DNA of 51,578 nt from Lederbergia sp. NSJ-179 (GCF_022867885.1 NZ_JALIFP010000030.1:1-51578), one strand, 5' to 3'. Positions 15,653 to 22,843 are shown, counted from the stretch's first letter. Program-made: numbers and translations. The notes: generated by a model not told the origin, from the sequence alone.

Positions 15653-15954
15653 TATGAACTCCTCTCAATATAATCCACAAAAGATGTCACCCTCTGCAAT
15701 ACCTGCAATGGTGAAGCATTTTCCAAATACACTTTTTCACGTACTTTTTTGCCACCATCAATATAAGTAGATTTATAAAAATCAAAACGATACGTTGAAT
15801 ATCCTTTCTTTCTATATCCTTCCACAATCAAAGACGTATTTCTGGATAAATCTTTCACAAAAACAAGATAAAAATAATGTCTTTCATCTTCTCTACGTTT
15901 AGAAACATCTGAAACAAAACCCAAGTCTTTAAAAGAATTTGCCAAGGACTTCAT
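15652..15954 (-). CDS. YddA-position ICE protein
   Basis: The 100-residue protein contains a beta-rich segment (ERHYFYLVFVKDLSRNTSLI, then GYRKKGYSTYRFDFYKS) and ends VLQRVTSFVDYIERSS. It shares one base with conB and one with the preceding gene, so all three are translationally coupled. Its place just before conB equals yddA of ICEBs1, whose role is unknown. Confidence 0.65.
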   Translation of the reverse strand: MKSLANSFKDLGFVSDVSKRREDERHYFYLVFVKDLSRNTSLIVEGYRKKGYSTYRFDFYKSTYIDGGKKVREKVYLENASPLQVLQRVTSFVDYIERSS

Positions 15955-16262
15955 TACTCATAAACCTCCAATGCAATAAATTCTACTGTTATAATTGCAT
16001 TTTCAGGATTTCCTGTTACCTTATTTTGCTTATGAGGAATATTAGCAAATATAAAATGATATGTTTTATCTTCTTCTCGTTCATTCTTATGATAAAAATA
16101 CACGTTCATTTCAATATAGAGAGAGTTATCAATTTCCTGCAATTCTTCCCTCAATTTTTCTAAAATGACGTATTTATGATTAATCAATTTTTCCCTTTCC
16201 AAGGCTTCTATCAATACAGCTTGATTCAAAACAAGTGGAATCATTTTTTCACCTTCTTTCAA
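15954..16262 (-). CDS. Small ICE protein of unknown function (YdcT region)
   Basis: The 102-residue protein is mixed alpha/beta (VLIEALEREKLINHKYVILE, then YIEMNVYFYHKNEREEDKTY). The more likely start is MIPLVLNQ, six codons in, because GAAGGTGAAAAA precedes it. It resembles the 94-residue protein at 11057 in general build (helix, then a strand pair carrying charged residues), but the relationship is weak. Function unknown. Confidence 0.55.
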   Translation of the reverse strand: MKEGEKMIPLVLNQAVLIEALEREKLINHKYVILEKLREELQEIDNSLYIEMNVYFYHKNEREEDKTYHFIFANIPHKQNKVTGNPENAIITVEFIALEVYE

Positions 16263-16457
16263 TTAACTCAAAACGATTTCTAGTTTTGTTCTTTTTTCAT
16301 CATAATAATAAAGTTCCAGAACATTGATAGCACGTACATATGCCTTTATTTCATCTCTATAAATATCTTCTGGCTGGTCAAGGTCTCTATGCAAATCCAG
16401 CGTTGCACTCATATAGGATTTCAAATTCTGAATTGCGTGGTCCACATTTTTCACCAC
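16263..16457 (-). CDS. Small helical ICE protein (YdcS region)
   Basis: The 64-residue protein is predicted all-helical: VDHAIQNLKSYMSATLDLHR and EIKAYVRAINVLELYYYDEK. It is directly followed by the next gene without a gap. It lies between the single-strand origin and the yddA-like gene, where ICEBs1 has ydcS and ydcT. No function is known. Confidence 0.5.
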   Translation of the reverse strand: MVKNVDHAIQNLKSYMSATLDLHRDLDQPEDIYRDEIKAYVRAINVLELYYYDEKRTKLEIVLS

Positions 16458-16469
16458 CTAACATAGTAA

Positions 16470-16735
16470 CTAATCTCCAAGCAAGGTTCGGGTAGTATTT
16501 TTTAGGAAAACCGCCTAAAAAATCTCCACCCTTTCCCCCTTGCTTTCCGATTTTTTGTCGGTGCTTGATGGTCACCAAGTCAACTATACTCAAAAGGGAT
16601 TTAAATAAAATTGACTTGTCTCTTACTATTGTACCGACAAAACCGTTTGCCCTATCGTTCGTTAATATCTGCCCCTTTCCATAACAAATAACGTTAGGGT
16701 CGTGGGGTTCCGCCCCCACACGGCGTCCCAATATC
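16470..16735 (-). other. Single-strand origin of replication (sso) candidate
   Basis: This non-coding stretch downstream of nicK folds into at least four stems: CCCCAC/GTGGGG (16702-16719), CAAGTCAA/TTGACTTG (16576-16618), CCGA/TCGG around 16545-16562, and TTTTTTAGG/CCTAAAAAA (about 16495-16523). ICEBs1 and Tn916 carry an sso in the same place, where lagging-strand synthesis begins on transferred or rolling-circle single strands. An open frame of 116 codons crosses it, but it has no protein-like character and follows the stems. Confidence 0.75.
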
Positions 16736-16758
16736 ACTACCTCAAAAGTGGAAAAACA

Positions 16759-17805
16759 TTAAACAATCATTTCTTCAGGCTGTGCAAGATAAACCAACAT
16801 CATATGCTCTTGCTTTTCGTTTAGTTCTAATTCTTCCTCAAAATCTTCTAAATCAGAAATTCCTTTTGTATCTTCCACCAGCTTTATCATTTTTCTTGTT
16901 CTAGCTGCTTGATTCATATACCAATTTCGGGACTTTTGATAAAAATCTTCTTGAGGTTTTGTAAAAATTTTTAACCTTTCTACATCACCTAAAAAAACTT
17001 CCCAAAAATGAGAAGTTTTCCACCGCCCTCTATTTAAATCATTATCCTTATCCACAAACCGTAAATAATTCTTAATAATTCCCTTAGCAACCGGTAACAT
17101 GCTTTCACTTTTTATAAGTTCTGATACAACAGCATTCGCCCTATCATCTTTAAATCTTAATTCATATCTATTCCAGTCTCCAAGTTCTTCTAAAGGGATT
17201 CCATACTTTTCCGATTGCTCATAGTTTTTCTGATAAAAACAGAAATAGACTTCAGAATGTTTTTTTGAACCAAAATAAAGTGTCGTACCGCCATGTTCAC
17301 CATCTTCCATTGATAACGAGCCATTATAATCAGTTTTTTTAAATCGGGAAATCGCTTCGCTATTTCTTATCTTGTCAAAAAGCATAGGTATTTCAAAATA
17401 TGTTTTTTTATCGTCAATCGAAATATCTAATCGAGGAAATTTCCCACCATTTTTCTTACAATCTCTAAAAAAGTCAAACCAAGTAACTTTCCTAGCTTTT
17501 AAAAAGGTTTCAAATTGACGGCAACCTTGACCACTTAATTCAATAAGTGTTCCACGCACATCTAAATCATGTGAATAAAATACTTTAATATTATCCAACT
17601 GATATGTGCCTGTATATCCATAAAAACCACTTTCTTTATGCTCCATATAATCTTTCTTTAGATGAAGCACTTCTTCTAATATCATATCGACATTATGAGT
17701 TTTAAACGATACCCTTAAATAGTCAATCATTGATATTAAAGGTTTTTCTTCCTCTTTTGTATTTTGTACCCCCCTGTTAGAGTAGGGGGGGTTTGCTGTC
17801 GTCAT
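16759..17805 (-). CDS. nicK: NicK-like relaxase (Rep_trans family)
   Basis: The 348-residue protein has the HTH-free Rep_trans pattern (ISMIDYLRVSFKTHNVDMIL; FPRLDISIDDKKTYFEIPML; NRYELRFKDDRANAVVSEL). It nicks one strand at oriT, stays attached through a tyrosine and guides the strand to ConQ. The ribosome site AAGGAG is 8 bases before the ATG. Codons 5-14 contain the oriT inverted repeat, so the N-terminus (NPPYSNRGVQ) is dictated by the nick-site sequence. Length matches Tn916 Orf20 and ICEBs1 NicK. Confidence 0.92.
   Translation of the reverse strand: MTTANPPYSNRGVQNTKEEEKPLISMIDYLRVSFKTHNVDMILEEVLHLKKDYMEHKESGFYGYTGTYQLDNIKVFYSHDLDVRGTLIELSGQGCRQFETFLKARKVTWFDFFRDCKKNGGKFPRLDISIDDKKTYFEIPMLFDKIRNSEAISRFKKTDYNGSLSMEDGEHGGTTLYFGSKKHSEVYFCFYQKNYEQSEKYGIPLEELGDWNRYELRFKDDRANAVVSELIKSESMLPVAKGIIKNYLRFVDKDNDLNRGRWKTSHFWEVFLGDVERLKIFTKPQEDFYQKSRNWYMNQAARTRKMIKLVEDTKGISDLEDFEEELELNEKQEHMMLVYLAQPEEMIV
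17768..17792 (-). other. oriT: Origin of transfer (oriT) inverted repeat
   Basis: On the minus strand, seven C and six G residues form the arms of an inverted repeat around TACTCTAACA. The ICEBs1 nick-site repeat, as I remember it, has the same C7/G6 arms around ACGCTAACA. The location inside the first codons of nicK is also the ICEBs1 arrangement. The two sequences share the loop half CTAACA, which suggests the relaxases recognise near-identical sites. Confidence 0.9.
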
Positions 17806-17828
17806 CCGCTACGCTCCTTCCTCCACGC

Positions 17829-19268
17829 CTACAACTCCGGTTGCTTTTCGCTGTCGCTAGCGACTGTCGTCGCTGGCGCAACCTCCATTTTCGGCGTTGC
17901 TTTTCCTATTTCACGTAAAAAATCATATCCTCTTGGAACTAATGGTGTATAGAATTCCGTAATGATAGAAGCACCATAATCCGCATAACCACGCCCTTTT
18001 ATACGCTTATTTACAAACGTATTATCAACATCTCCAAACATCATGCCGTACCCAGTTTCACTATTTCTACCTAATGCTACACGAAAATTAAACTGGTCTC
18101 TTATTCCATCTGCCAAATACTTTGCATCTGGGCGCTGATTCGCTAAAATAAGAAAAACGCCTGCCTGCCGGCCTAACATAGTTAATTGCTTCATATCCTC
18201 CAATACTTCTTGCTTTTCTCGATGATCTAACATTTCCATAAATGCTACATATTCGTCAAAAACAACAAAAAGTGGCTTCATGCCCACACTTGCATAATTT
18301 CCACCTGTTTTATAATTCGGCATGTTTTTCATTCTTTCGGAACGTTCATGCATTTCTTCTCTTGCTTTCTTCAAAGTCATTTTTATTCCATTTTTCCTAC
18401 TAAAAACAGTTTTTTCAGGCATGACCGATTCTAAGTCTGCAAGGTCTGCATTTTTAGGGTCTAAAATACGCAATTCAGCACCCGACTTCAATAAAGCTTC
18501 AATCATGGTCAAAATGAAATACGTCTTACCTCCACCAGTACCACCAGCAATCAACATATGCGGCAATTCATCAAATTTCCACTTGATATGTTCCATCAAT
18601 TTCATAGAACCATTCTGAACAGTTACATCATCAATAGAAATACGGTTTCGTTGCACATCATACATTAATTTATAACAAACGAAGTTTTCTTCCAATTCTC
18701 TGTCAACTAGAGTACAATATAAACCATTTTCTAGTTCATCCCCTAACTTTAAAAACCTGTCTTGAAAACGGCTCATATCCATTGCCACTCTAAATTCGAT
18801 ATATCCTTTATTTATTTTGTAATAGGCTTTTGGAAAATAAGTTAACTTTGATTTCGTAACAGTCTTATCACTTAAGCTCCATTTTGATTCCGTTGAATAG
18901 CTTTCTTTTTCGATAAAACGATTGGATATAAACATTCTTGCTATTTTTTGCCTATGCCAAATACGCCTATATTTTTCAAAGAAAATAAAATAAGCTAATA
19001 AAACAGTCATTGCGCCAACTAGAAATGATATAAAAAATCCTTTTCCAATGTACGCCCAATTCCAGTCCTTAATATTTTTCAAATAATCCCAAGTGAACCA
19101 TTCAGCAACATTTCTAATTCCAGTTTTATAACAAAGAAAAATACTCAATAAAAAAACAGGAATAAATATGCTTAATCCTGCTATTAATACTCCATGCTCC
19201 ATTTTTGGCGTTATTCGTATCCCACGATATTTCCATAGTCTTTTTCTCAGAAATTCTATCTTTTTCAC
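17829..19268 (-). CDS. conQ: ConQ, FtsK/HerA-type coupling ATPase
   Basis: The 479-residue protein has two N-terminal membrane helices (VLIAGLSIFIPVFLLSIFLC and GFFISFLVGAMTVLLAYFIF) and a FtsK/SpoIIIE motor domain. The motor carries Walker A AGGTGGGKTYF, Walker B LFVVFDEYVAF and the conserved ILANQRPDAKYL. It links relaxase-bound DNA to the channel. Homologues are Tn916 Orf21 and ICEBs1 ConQ. The start is a GTG with a modest ribosome site. The C-terminal tail is Ala/Pro/Thr-rich and ends 23 bases before nicK. Confidence 0.92.
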   Translation of the reverse strand: MKKIEFLRKRLWKYRGIRITPKMEHGVLIAGLSIFIPVFLLSIFLCYKTGIRNVAEWFTWDYLKNIKDWNWAYIGKGFFISFLVGAMTVLLAYFIFFEKYRRIWHRQKIARMFISNRFIEKESYSTESKWSLSDKTVTKSKLTYFPKAYYKINKGYIEFRVAMDMSRFQDRFLKLGDELENGLYCTLVDRELEENFVCYKLMYDVQRNRISIDDVTVQNGSMKLMEHIKWKFDELPHMLIAGGTGGGKTYFILTMIEALLKSGAELRILDPKNADLADLESVMPEKTVFSRKNGIKMTLKKAREEMHERSERMKNMPNYKTGGNYASVGMKPLFVVFDEYVAFMEMLDHREKQEVLEDMKQLTMLGRQAGVFLILANQRPDAKYLADGIRDQFNFRVALGRNSETGYGMMFGDVDNTFVNKRIKGRGYADYGASIITEFYTPLVPRGYDFLREIGKATPKMEVAPATTVASDSEKQPEL

Positions 19269-19292
19269 CTTCTTTTTATTGCGAGGTAAACA

Positions 19293-19547
19293 TTATTTCA
19301 CTAAGGTTAATTTATTTTTCTTCGGTTCTTCTCTATAAATCTGTGTGATGTAATACCATATTTTAATTTTCACTGTCATTTTTTCTGTCCACTGCGGGAC
19401 CCCAACATCCGTGATATAAACCAACACGTCACCTACACCGGATATATAGAGTTTTCTATTTGAATATTTTCTCGGAAAGTCTTGACCAAATTTAATGTAA
19501 AGGAATGTTCGATGCATCTTTCCATCAATACTTATTGTCATTTTCAT
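19293..19547 (-). CDS. Small basic ICE protein of unknown function
   Basis: The 84-residue protein has a high share of Lys, Tyr and Ile (MTVKIKIWYYITQIYREEPK) and beta-like segments. It begins at one of two close ATGs (GTGAGGAATGAAAATG). A strong hairpin terminator lies between it and helP upstream, so it depends on read-through or on a promoter that I cannot see. Function unknown. Confidence 0.5.
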   Translation of the reverse strand: MKMTISIDGKMHRTFLYIKFGQDFPRKYSNRKLYISGVGDVLVYITDVGVPQWTEKMTVKIKIWYYITQIYREEPKKNKLTLVK

Positions 19548-19561
19548 TCCTCACTTTCACT

Positions 19562-19603
19562 TTTAAAGAAAAAGCGTGCCAATTAATTTATAACTAGCAC
19601 GCT
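19562..19603 (-). terminator. Terminator-like hairpin behind helP
   Basis: AGCGTGC (19573-19579) pairs with GCACGCT (19597-19603), followed on the minus strand by TTTTTCTTT. It lies 10 bases past the helP stop and upstream of all transfer genes, so it could attenuate the operon. Confidence 0.8.
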
Positions 19604-19612
19604 ACTAATCTA

Positions 19613-20005
19613 TTATTTCTTTTCCCCACCTACTCCTACTGGTTCTTTGTTAGGTTCATTCTTTTTCACACCACCAGAACTTCCTACCTCAATAATATCT
19701 TCAGCTTCCACTGTCCAGATGACATTAGCAAAGTTTCCATTTGCTTGCGCTCTTGCTTTAATGACAGGATTTTTTAAATTAACCTGTTTGTTAAAATCAA
19801 TCTCTTTTAAATCAACATATTCCGGTATAGTCACTTCAATTTGTTCTTTTTGAGTGGATGAAGCAAGATTATAAACCCTTGATTCTAGTTTATCCGTTCT
19901 TTCATTCTTATCTCGATCAAAAAACATCTTCTCTCTTTTCAATCCCATAAAAAACAAGTCTCCAAAAGTTAATTCGTTAGGTATAATTCCAGTTTTAAAT
20001 TCCAT
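19613..20005 (-). CDS. helP: HelP-like helicase processivity protein (DUF961)
   Basis: The 130-residue protein belongs to DUF961: EFKTGIIPNELTFGDLFFMG at the start and VTIPEYVDLKEIDFNKQVNL in the middle, an OB-fold pattern. In ICEBs1, HelP helps the host helicase PcrA unwind the nicked element; Tn916 Orf22 and Orf23 are relatives. The tail after residue 108 is Gly/Lys/Pro-rich and probably disordered. Ribosome site AAGGGAGAG precedes the ATG. Confidence 0.87.
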   Translation of the reverse strand: MEFKTGIIPNELTFGDLFFMGLKREKMFFDRDKNERTDKLESRVYNLASSTQKEQIEVTIPEYVDLKEIDFNKQVNLKNPVIKARAQANGNFANVIWTVEAEDIIEVGSSGGVKKNEPNKEPVGVGGEKK

Positions 20006-20054
20006 TCAAAATCTCTCCCTTAATTGTTTTCAATATTTAAATTTCCCGATTTTT

Positions 20055-20555
20055 TTAATTATTGTACTCAAATACACCATGAGAAGTAACAAGGAAGTTT
20101 CCTTCCAATTCCATATCACGACCAAACGCATAATAATCAATATAGGATTGTAAATTAGTTGGAACTTCTCCAAGCAGTCCTGTTTCTTCCACAAAGTAAC
20201 GTGCAACATCCTCCATAGAATGACAATCAGAATAACAGATAATATCATCTACATTTTCCAACAATTCTTCTAAATCACTAAACCAATAGCCTATCATTGC
20301 TTTTAATTCATGATAAATAGGTGTGCCTTGAATTTCTTCAATCATTGCACACAAACGATTAATCTCATTTATAGGTGTATATTCATCAATCTCAAATGGC
20401 AATTCGTAATCGTGAATAGCAATTTCTTCATAATCACCATTTAAGCCAATGCGCTCTTTTACTTCTTCCATATTAATTGGAGGTGTAAACCAATCACCTA
20501 CAAGTTCACCTTCATTATATTTGCCGAGATTAGATATATAAACACGCATTTCCAT
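20055..20555 (-). CDS. ardA: ArdA anti-restriction protein
   Basis: The 166-residue acidic protein carries the ArdA pattern: RVYISNLGKYNEGELVGDWF, then EEIAIHDYELPF, then SMEDVARYFVEETG and ending HGVFEYNN. ArdA is a DNA mimic that blocks Type I restriction enzymes and protects incoming conjugative DNA; Tn916 Orf18 is the close model. AGAGGTGA precedes the start. It lies in the early part of the operon directly after the Csx16-like gene, with 21 bases between them, forming a counter-defence pair. Confidence 0.93.
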   Translation of the reverse strand: MEMRVYISNLGKYNEGELVGDWFTPPINMEEVKERIGLNGDYEEIAIHDYELPFEIDEYTPINEINRLCAMIEEIQGTPIYHELKAMIGYWFSDLEELLENVDDIICYSDCHSMEDVARYFVEETGLLGEVPTNLQSYIDYYAFGRDMELEGNFLVTSHGVFEYNN

Positions 20556-20575
20556 CACTCATCACCTCTCACAAT

Positions 20576-21142
20576 TCATTCAATCATCTCTAACATAATA
20601 GGATTTTCAGCAATTTGAATACGTTCTTTTAATTCTTTTCCCATCAAATCACCATCTTTTGCATTATCAAATCCTCTAATAGTAACCGCTGTATACAAAT
20701 CACATTCTGTTATTAAATGATAGGGCAATGTACCATAAACATGTTTCCCTTTAATATCATCTACTTCAACACGTTCGAATACTGGTGCATTCTGCAAAAA
20801 TGGAAATTCCCTTTTTAATATTTCAACAGTCCCCATGTGACGACTTGCAATAATAAAATTATTTTTCATTTCCCACGGATAAATTTCTAAAGCAGTTAAA
20901 CGATATTTAAATACGTTTATATCAGCTTTGATAATATCTAACCCAGTATGAAATGTTTTATCTCTAGGCAAATCCAATCCATAGTATTCATTCACCCCAT
21001 ACCCTACCAAAAGGGAGGGAGCAAGTGTAGAAATAATAATAGTGTTATCTGATTCTTTATTATCGTATCGCACTAAATCTCTCACTGCTGGAAAACCAAA
21101 TGCCACTATTTTATTTTCTTTCAAAAGGTCATTTAATTTCAT
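20576..21142 (-). CDS. Protein with a C-terminal Csx16-like domain (possible ring nuclease/anti-CRISPR)
   Basis: The protein has 188 residues. Residues about 95-175 follow the pattern of the CRISPR-associated Csx16 (VVA1548) family: an opening FIIASRHMGTVEIL (family pattern VSRHpGAieWl), then DIKGKHVYGTLPYHLI (family GD.ViGTLPv.LA), and MGKELKERI (family RGrELs). Csx16 proteins are associated with type III CRISPR loci and have been proposed to degrade cyclic oligoadenylate signals. On an ICE without CRISPR genes, beside ardA, such an activity would shield incoming DNA from type III immunity. The N-terminal 90 residues (IIISTLAPSLLVGYG) are unassigned. The match is by eye, so function is inference. 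Confidence 0.5.
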   Translation of the reverse strand: MKLNDLLKENKIVAFGFPAVRDLVRYDNKESDNTIIISTLAPSLLVGYGVNEYYGLDLPRDKTFHTGLDIIKADINVFKYRLTALEIYPWEMKNNFIIASRHMGTVEILKREFPFLQNAPVFERVEVDDIKGKHVYGTLPYHLITECDLYTAVTIRGFDNAKDGDLMGKELKERIQIAENPIMLEMIE

Positions 21143-21183
21143 GATTTCACTTATTCACCTACCTTCATATTCAATTAATAATC

Positions 21184-21426
21184 CTACACTTTAAATACAG
21201 AAGGTCTATTCTTAACATAAATCGGATTAGGTAATAAACATCCTAGATTATTTCTTAAATCTTTATCAATTTCATTCCCTTCACCTACAAAACCCTCCGA
21301 CTTTTTAGAACCGCAAATCGGACAAATTAAAACTGGCAAAACATCATTTAATGATTCTTCTACAAATGAAATAACAAATTCACTTTTGCATGAAGCACAT
21401 CCAAATCTATATAGAATGATAATCAC
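21184..21426 (-). CDS. Small zinc-ribbon protein
   Basis: The 80-residue protein has CxxC at the start (FGCASCKSEF) and a second CPICG knuckle about 23 residues later (VLICPICGSKK), the four ligands of a zinc ribbon. The remainder (LRNNLGCLLPNPIYVKNRPS) has no recognisable fold. GTG is the start. Such small ribbons often bind nucleic acids or partner proteins; the specific role is unknown. First structural gene behind the structured leader region. Confidence 0.6.
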   Translation of the reverse strand: MIIILYRFGCASCKSEFVISFVEESLNDVLPVLICPICGSKKSEGFVGEGNEIDKDLRNNLGCLLPNPIYVKNRPSVFKV

Positions 21427-21459
21427 CCTTTTTCATTTTTAATAAAAAACTAAAAGTGA

Positions 21460-21700
21460 TTCGCTAGGCTCTATGAGAACCATTACGGCGCTTATCAGTT
21501 GCTCACAATTAAGGTCATGGCAACATATAGTAGGTTATGTTTATAACCATTAGCACCCTCATTTTGGACTGCTATAGCTTTTTTAAAAGTGTTAGCTATC
21601 ATCACTTAGATTACGTTTAATGACAAATCAGTCAAAACACGTTACAATAAAAGTGTCTAGGTTTTATTGGCGTGTATGATAAGTTACGATTTATCATATG
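21460..21700 (-). ncRNA. Structured non-coding leader, possible regulatory RNA or second single-strand origin
   Basis: No gene covers 21427-21789. It contains a series of stems: TGATAA/TTATCA (21677-21700), ATAGCT/AGCTAT (21574-21599), GGTTAT/ATAACC (21533-21548), GTTGC/GCAAC (about 21499-21525) and GGTTCT/GAGCC (about 21468-21482). On the minus strand, next to the last stem, lies TAGCGA, which fits the CS-6 signal of ssoA-type single-strand origins. It could be a leader RNA of the operon, a second sso, or both. Confidence 0.4.
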
Positions 21701-21789
21701 CGCTCTCTTTATATATGAAGTTTTCAAGGAACATTATTTCCTTTCATGCATTTTCGAACAATTCATTAAGTGGTATAAACTCACACTCG

Positions 21790-22032
21790 TTACATGTTCT
21801 CAAATGCTGAAATTCCTTTTCTTGACATATTATAATTTTTACAAATTCTACGATATGAAACATTATGCAATAAAAGCTTTTGAATAATTTCCTTCGAAAT
21901 CGGCTGTTGCATATAATAATCTGCCTTTACAGTTCGGACAGCTAACTTCATCCTAGCCTGCCAGTCACCTTCCATTTCTTTTGCCAAAGGAACTGCCTTT
22001 TTCATCAAATTTTGCATTTCATTAAAATTCAT
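21790..22032 (-). CDS. Small early ICE protein with a possible helix-turn-helix
   Basis: The 80-residue protein has a first half with conserved-looking GDWQARMKLAVRTVKADYYM and a C-terminal segment IQKLLLHNVSYRRICKNYNM that could form a helix-turn-helix. GGGGGTGAAA is a strong ribosome site. It follows the Cro-like gene by 34 bases, in the place of the early genes of ICEBs1. I do not recognise a family. Confidence 0.55.
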   Translation of the reverse strand: MNFNEMQNLMKKAVPLAKEMEGDWQARMKLAVRTVKADYYMQQPISKEIIQKLLLHNVSYRRICKNYNMSRKGISAFENM

Positions 22033-22066
22033 TTGAATTTCACCCCCTAGAAATAATATAATTGAA

Positions 22067-22300
22067 TTAAATCACACTTGTTCTCGTTTCGAGAACTTTT
22101 TCTTCAAAAAAAACATTTATATCAACATCAAAAATCTTAGCAAGCTTAAATAAATTTTCAGTACTAATACTTTTTTTTCCCGATTCTATTTCACTAATTA
22201 TTGATGAATATTTATATCCTAACTCTTTCGCTACAAAAGACTGAGTTAAACCTTTTTCTTTTCTCAATTCTTTAATACGAAATCCTAAATTATTTTTCAT
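22067..22300 (-). CDS. Cro-like XRE helix-turn-helix regulator of the ICE
   Basis: The 77-residue protein is one HTH_3 domain (RIKELRKEKGLTQSFVAKEL, then SSIISEIESGKKSISTENLF) with a short tail. It is divergent from immR and is the first gene of the leftward operon, read from a sigma-A promoter at 22342-22370. Its DNA-binding fold and location argue for a Cro- or Xis-like switch partner that competes with ImmR for the four operators. GGAGGTG is the ribosome site. Confidence 0.85.
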   Translation of the reverse strand: MKNNLGFRIKELRKEKGLTQSFVAKELGYKYSSIISEIESGKKSISTENLFKLAKIFDVDINVFFEEKVLETRTSVI

Positions 22301-22317
22301 CTAAACACCTCCAATAG

Positions 22318-22424
22318 TTCTCTATATGTGAATTTATATTAAGTATACATTCACGTTTTGAGAAAGTCAAGAGATTTTTTAAATTATGTTCTCTCTTTGT
22401 GAATTATTGTTCTCATTTGGCGAA
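22318..22424. promoter_or_regulatory. Four ImmR/Cro operator copies (TTCTC-N5-GNGAA)
   Basis: Four 15-bp imperfect palindromes lie between the divergent regulators: TTCTCTATATGTGAA (22318-22332), TTCTCAAAACGTGAA on the minus strand (22350-22364), TTCTCTCTTTGTGAA (22389-22403) and TTCTCATTTGGCGAA (22410-22424). The second fills the spacer of the leftward promoter. The fourth overlaps the -35 region of the immR promoter (-10 TAAAAT at 22432-22437). Sites three and four start 21 bases apart, two helical turns, allowing cooperative binding. Confidence 0.85.
22342..22370 (-). promoter_or_regulatory. Main leftward ICE promoter (Pxis-like)
   Basis: TTGACT (22365-22370), 17 bases, then TATACT (22342-22347) on the minus strand gives a near-consensus sigma-A promoter. 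An operator occupies positions 22350-22364 exactly between the boxes, so repressor binding excludes RNA polymerase. It should drive the Cro-like gene and, through read-through, the whole transfer operon. Confidence 0.85.
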
Positions 22425-22471
22425 ACAATGGTAAAATAGTGATATATAATAAGGAAGTGAGAATCATTAAC

Positions 22472-22819
22472 ATGAAATATGGTGATAGATTAAAAAAAAT
22501 AAGAGAAAAAAAAGGACTAAAACAAAAAGATGTTGCTGAAAAAATTGGCATAAAAAACAATACTTTATCTAGTTACGAGTCATCAAAAAGACAGCCCGAC
22601 TTCAACACTTTAAAAGAATTATCAGAAATATACGAAACATCAATTGATTATATAATCACAGGAAATGAACATACTAATTCCCCCGATGAAATGTGGAAAG
22701 AATTTTTAGACCCTAAAACACAAATATTCTTCAAAGACTTACAAAACGCCCCAGAAGACAAAATAGATGAATTAATACGTTTTTGGGAATTTATTAAAGA
22801 ACGAGACAAAAAAAATTAA
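22472..22819 (+). CDS. immR: ImmR-like XRE repressor
   Basis: ATG 22472 follows GGAAGTGAG; the 115-residue protein begins MKYGDRLKKIREKKGLKQKD. The N-terminal HTH (VAEKIGIKNNTLSSYESSKR) is followed by an acidic tail with DEMWKEFLDPKTQIFFKDLQ, which could be the dimerisation and protease-sensitive part. In ICEBs1 ImmR keeps excision and transfer genes off and gives immunity until cut by ImmA. It is divergent from the leftward operon and followed by immA. A terminator lies right at its stop codon. Confidence 0.9.
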   Translation: MKYGDRLKKIREKKGLKQKDVAEKIGIKNNTLSSYESSKRQPDFNTLKELSEIYETSIDYIITGNEHTNSPDEMWKEFLDPKTQIFFKDLQNAPEDKIDELIRFWEFIKERDKKN

Positions 22820-22843
22820 GCTCTACTTTTAGAGCTTTTTTTA
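22818..22843 (+). terminator. Intrinsic terminator between immR and immA
   Basis: AAGCTCTA-CTTT-TAGAGCTT is followed by TTTTT, and the stem starts within the immR stop codon. Only 45 bases remain before the immA start, so immA is probably expressed from partial read-through, keeping the protease below the repressor. Confidence 0.85.

Noticed and set aside
16387-16737. Open frame of 116 codons over the single-strand origin
   Set aside because: Overlaps the next gene, follows the stem-loops and has no protein-like composition or ribosome site.
21672-21887. Rightward open frame of 71 codons in the ICE leader region
   Set aside because: No ribosome site; overlaps the 80-residue gene on the other strand and low-complexity AT-rich DNA.
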